DNA of 64,000 bases from Acidimicrobiaceae bacterium. GTDB lineage: Bacteria > Actinomycetota > Acidimicrobiia > Acidimicrobiales > MedAcidi-G1. Under the pieces are notes generated by a model. It was not told the origin of the DNA and searched no databases. It saw only the letters and a program-made list of their open reading frames with translations. The position numbers and the translations under genes were made by a program. Positions 63,212 to 64,000 of this stretch are shown piece by piece. The number at the start of each line of letters is the position of its first letter. Position 1 is the stretch's first letter. The stretch lies in contig NZBE01000003.1 in the NCBI GenBank assembly GCA_002687745.1, forward strand, positions 16,663 to 80,662. The letters run 5' to 3'.

Positions 63212-63397
63212 ATGATCCCCGAAACGGTCGGCCGGCTGGGCGTTCTGGCCCACCAGGGAGGTTGGGACGAGATCCTGCTGGTAGCCCTACCCATGTGTGT
63301 GCTGGCCGGCCTGCTCTGGATGGCCGATCGTCGGGCCCGCCGACTCGGAAGGTCAGCAGAACACGGGTCGGGAACCGATCAGCCCGGTTCCGAGTAG
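63212..63397 (+). CDS. Small single-span membrane protein
   Basis: ATG 63212 gives 61 residues: a short N-terminal segment, one hydrophobic helix (ILLVALPMCVLAGLLWMA) and a basic cytoplasmic stretch (RRARRLGR). It converges with and overlaps murA by 19 bases. Similar small proteins are common in actinobacteria; function unknown. Confidence 0.55.
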   Translation: MIPETVGRLGVLAHQGGWDEILLVALPMCVLAGLLWMADRRARRLGRSAEHGSGTDQPGSE

Positions 63398-64000
63398 CTC
63401 ACCTCGGCACCCAGGGACGCCAGGTTTCCCACAAGGTCCTGGTAGCCGCGCTCAACGTGGTGGGCGTCGCCGATCGTCGTCTCCCCGTCGGCAACCAGGC
63501 CGGCGATGACCAGGGCAGCGCCCGCACGGATGTCAGGGGCCCGCACCGGGGCTCCCGAAAGTGACCCCACACCCCTGATGACCGCATGGTGACCCTCAGC
63601 GCGTATGTCGGCCCCCATGCGCACCAACTCGTCTATGTAGCGGAACCGACCACCGAACACGTTCTCGGTGACGATCCCCACGCTGTCGCCGACGGCCAGC
63701 AGCGTCACCAGAAGCGGCTGGTAGTCGGTGGCCACACCCGGATACGGAAGCGTCGCCACGTCGACGGACCGTGGGCGACCCGATGCCGTCACCATCAGGC
63801 CTTCGGCAGATGGCGAGATGTGCAGGCCCATCTCCCCCAGTTTCAAGAGCAGCATCTCCATGTGCTCCGGTCTGGCTCCGACAACCTCGACCTCGCCTCC
63901 GGCCATGCCAACCGCCGCCATGTAGGTAGCGGCCTCGATCCGGTCCGGTACAACGGTGTGTTCCACCGCCTCCAGCCCCTCGACGCCCCCGATCGTGATA
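63379..64000 (-). CDS. murA: UDP-N-acetylglucosamine 1-carboxyvinyltransferase, partial (N-terminus beyond window)
   Basis: The first committed enzyme of peptidoglycan synthesis, transferring enolpyruvate to UDP-GlcNAc. The frame is open to the right edge (reading ITIGGVEGL before the internal Met at 63966), so only about the C-terminal 207 residues are present. Features include VVPDRIEAATYMAA, the PYPGVATDYQPLL loop, the FGGRFRYIDELVRMGADI segment and a C-terminal AHHVERGYQDL. EPSP-synthase fold. The active-site cysteine region lies outside the window. Confidence 0.94.
   Translation of the reverse strand, partial: ITIGGVEGLEAVEHTVVPDRIEAATYMAAVGMAGGEVEVVGARPEHMEMLLLKLGEMGLHISPSAEGLMVTASGRPRSVDVATLPYPGVATDYQPLLVTLLAVGDSVGIVTENVFGGRFRYIDELVRMGADIRAEGHHAVIRGVGSLSGAPVRAPDIRAGAALVIAGLVADGETTIGDAHHVERGYQDLVGNLASLGAEVSYSEPG

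Overview
The window looks like a chromosomal stretch of a high-GC Gram-positive bacterium of the phylum Actinomycetota, most likely a free-living aerobic lineage such as Acidimicrobiia. The evidence is a WhiB-type iron-sulfur regulator, a PASTA-domain Ser/Thr kinase, a CtpE-like P-type ATPase, GatCAB amidotransferase, frequent GTG starts and many 4-base ATGA/GTGA gene overlaps. The class-level placement is inference. I see no insertion sequence, prophage, CRISPR array, rRNA or tRNA. No stretch longer than 300 bases lacks a gene. The larger gaps (6801-7071, 15224-15456, 19040-19309, 23933-24189, 37444-37664, 41743-41937) are described as regulatory or structured elements where something is visible.

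Layout. 1-6237 (minus): a lipoate-enzyme operon. It holds a tiny membrane ORF, lpdA (E3), an E2 acyltransferase, a single-polypeptide LipB-LipA fusion, an M24 peptidase and a membrane protein cut by the window edge. 6270-6800 (plus): a thioredoxin-like lipoprotein with an in-frame TGA exactly at its first redox cysteine. 7072-9085: leuCD. 9156-11579: a beta-propeller lipoprotein. 11599-13564 (minus): rhodanese/DUF2892 and an MBL-rhodanese gene broken by a one-base frameshift. 13649-17025 (minus): leuA with a leucine leader-peptide attenuator, then serA. 17105-23932 (minus): S9 peptidase, class I aminotransferase, lipoprotein, hemolysin III-like protein, and a thioesterase/LMW-phosphatase/azlCD operon.

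24190-28107 (plus): assimilatory sulfur operon (cysH, sirohaem synthesis genes, sulfite/nitrite reductase) behind a possible Rrf2-type operator. 28188-33354: MBL hydrolase, cytochrome P450 and SDR, CoA-transferase and NUDIX. 33395-37443: P-type ATPase, glutamate dehydrogenase, WhiB. 37665-39909: convergent mch and mct, two enzymes of the 3-hydroxypropionate bicycle. 39930-40397 (minus): a peroxiredoxin with an in-frame TGA at its peroxidatic cysteine. 40540-41742: thiolase. 41938-47038 (minus): ilvD-ilvB-ilvN-ilvC. 47133-48458: MATE transporter. 48455-53632 (minus): gatB, gatA, gatC and PknB-like kinase. 53740-64000: ligA, mnmA/cysteine desulfurase, methyltransferase, DsbA-family protein, rhomboid protease, enoyl-CoA hydratase, Nfu scaffold and a partial murA.

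Main result. Two unrelated thiol-redox genes (6270-6800 and 39930-40397) each carry one in-frame TGA at precisely the catalytic cysteine position. In each, intact homologous sequence continues in frame and a bacterial SECIS-like hairpin follows at a suitable distance. The simplest reading is that this organism inserts selenocysteine and that both are selenoproteins which standard gene calling truncates. The Sec machinery genes (selA, selB, selC, selD) are not in this window. Other notable points are the LipB-LipA fusion, the leuA attenuator, a LeuC lacking one cluster cysteine, a sulfite reductase with iron-sulfur ligand motifs in both halves, and the mch/mct pair.
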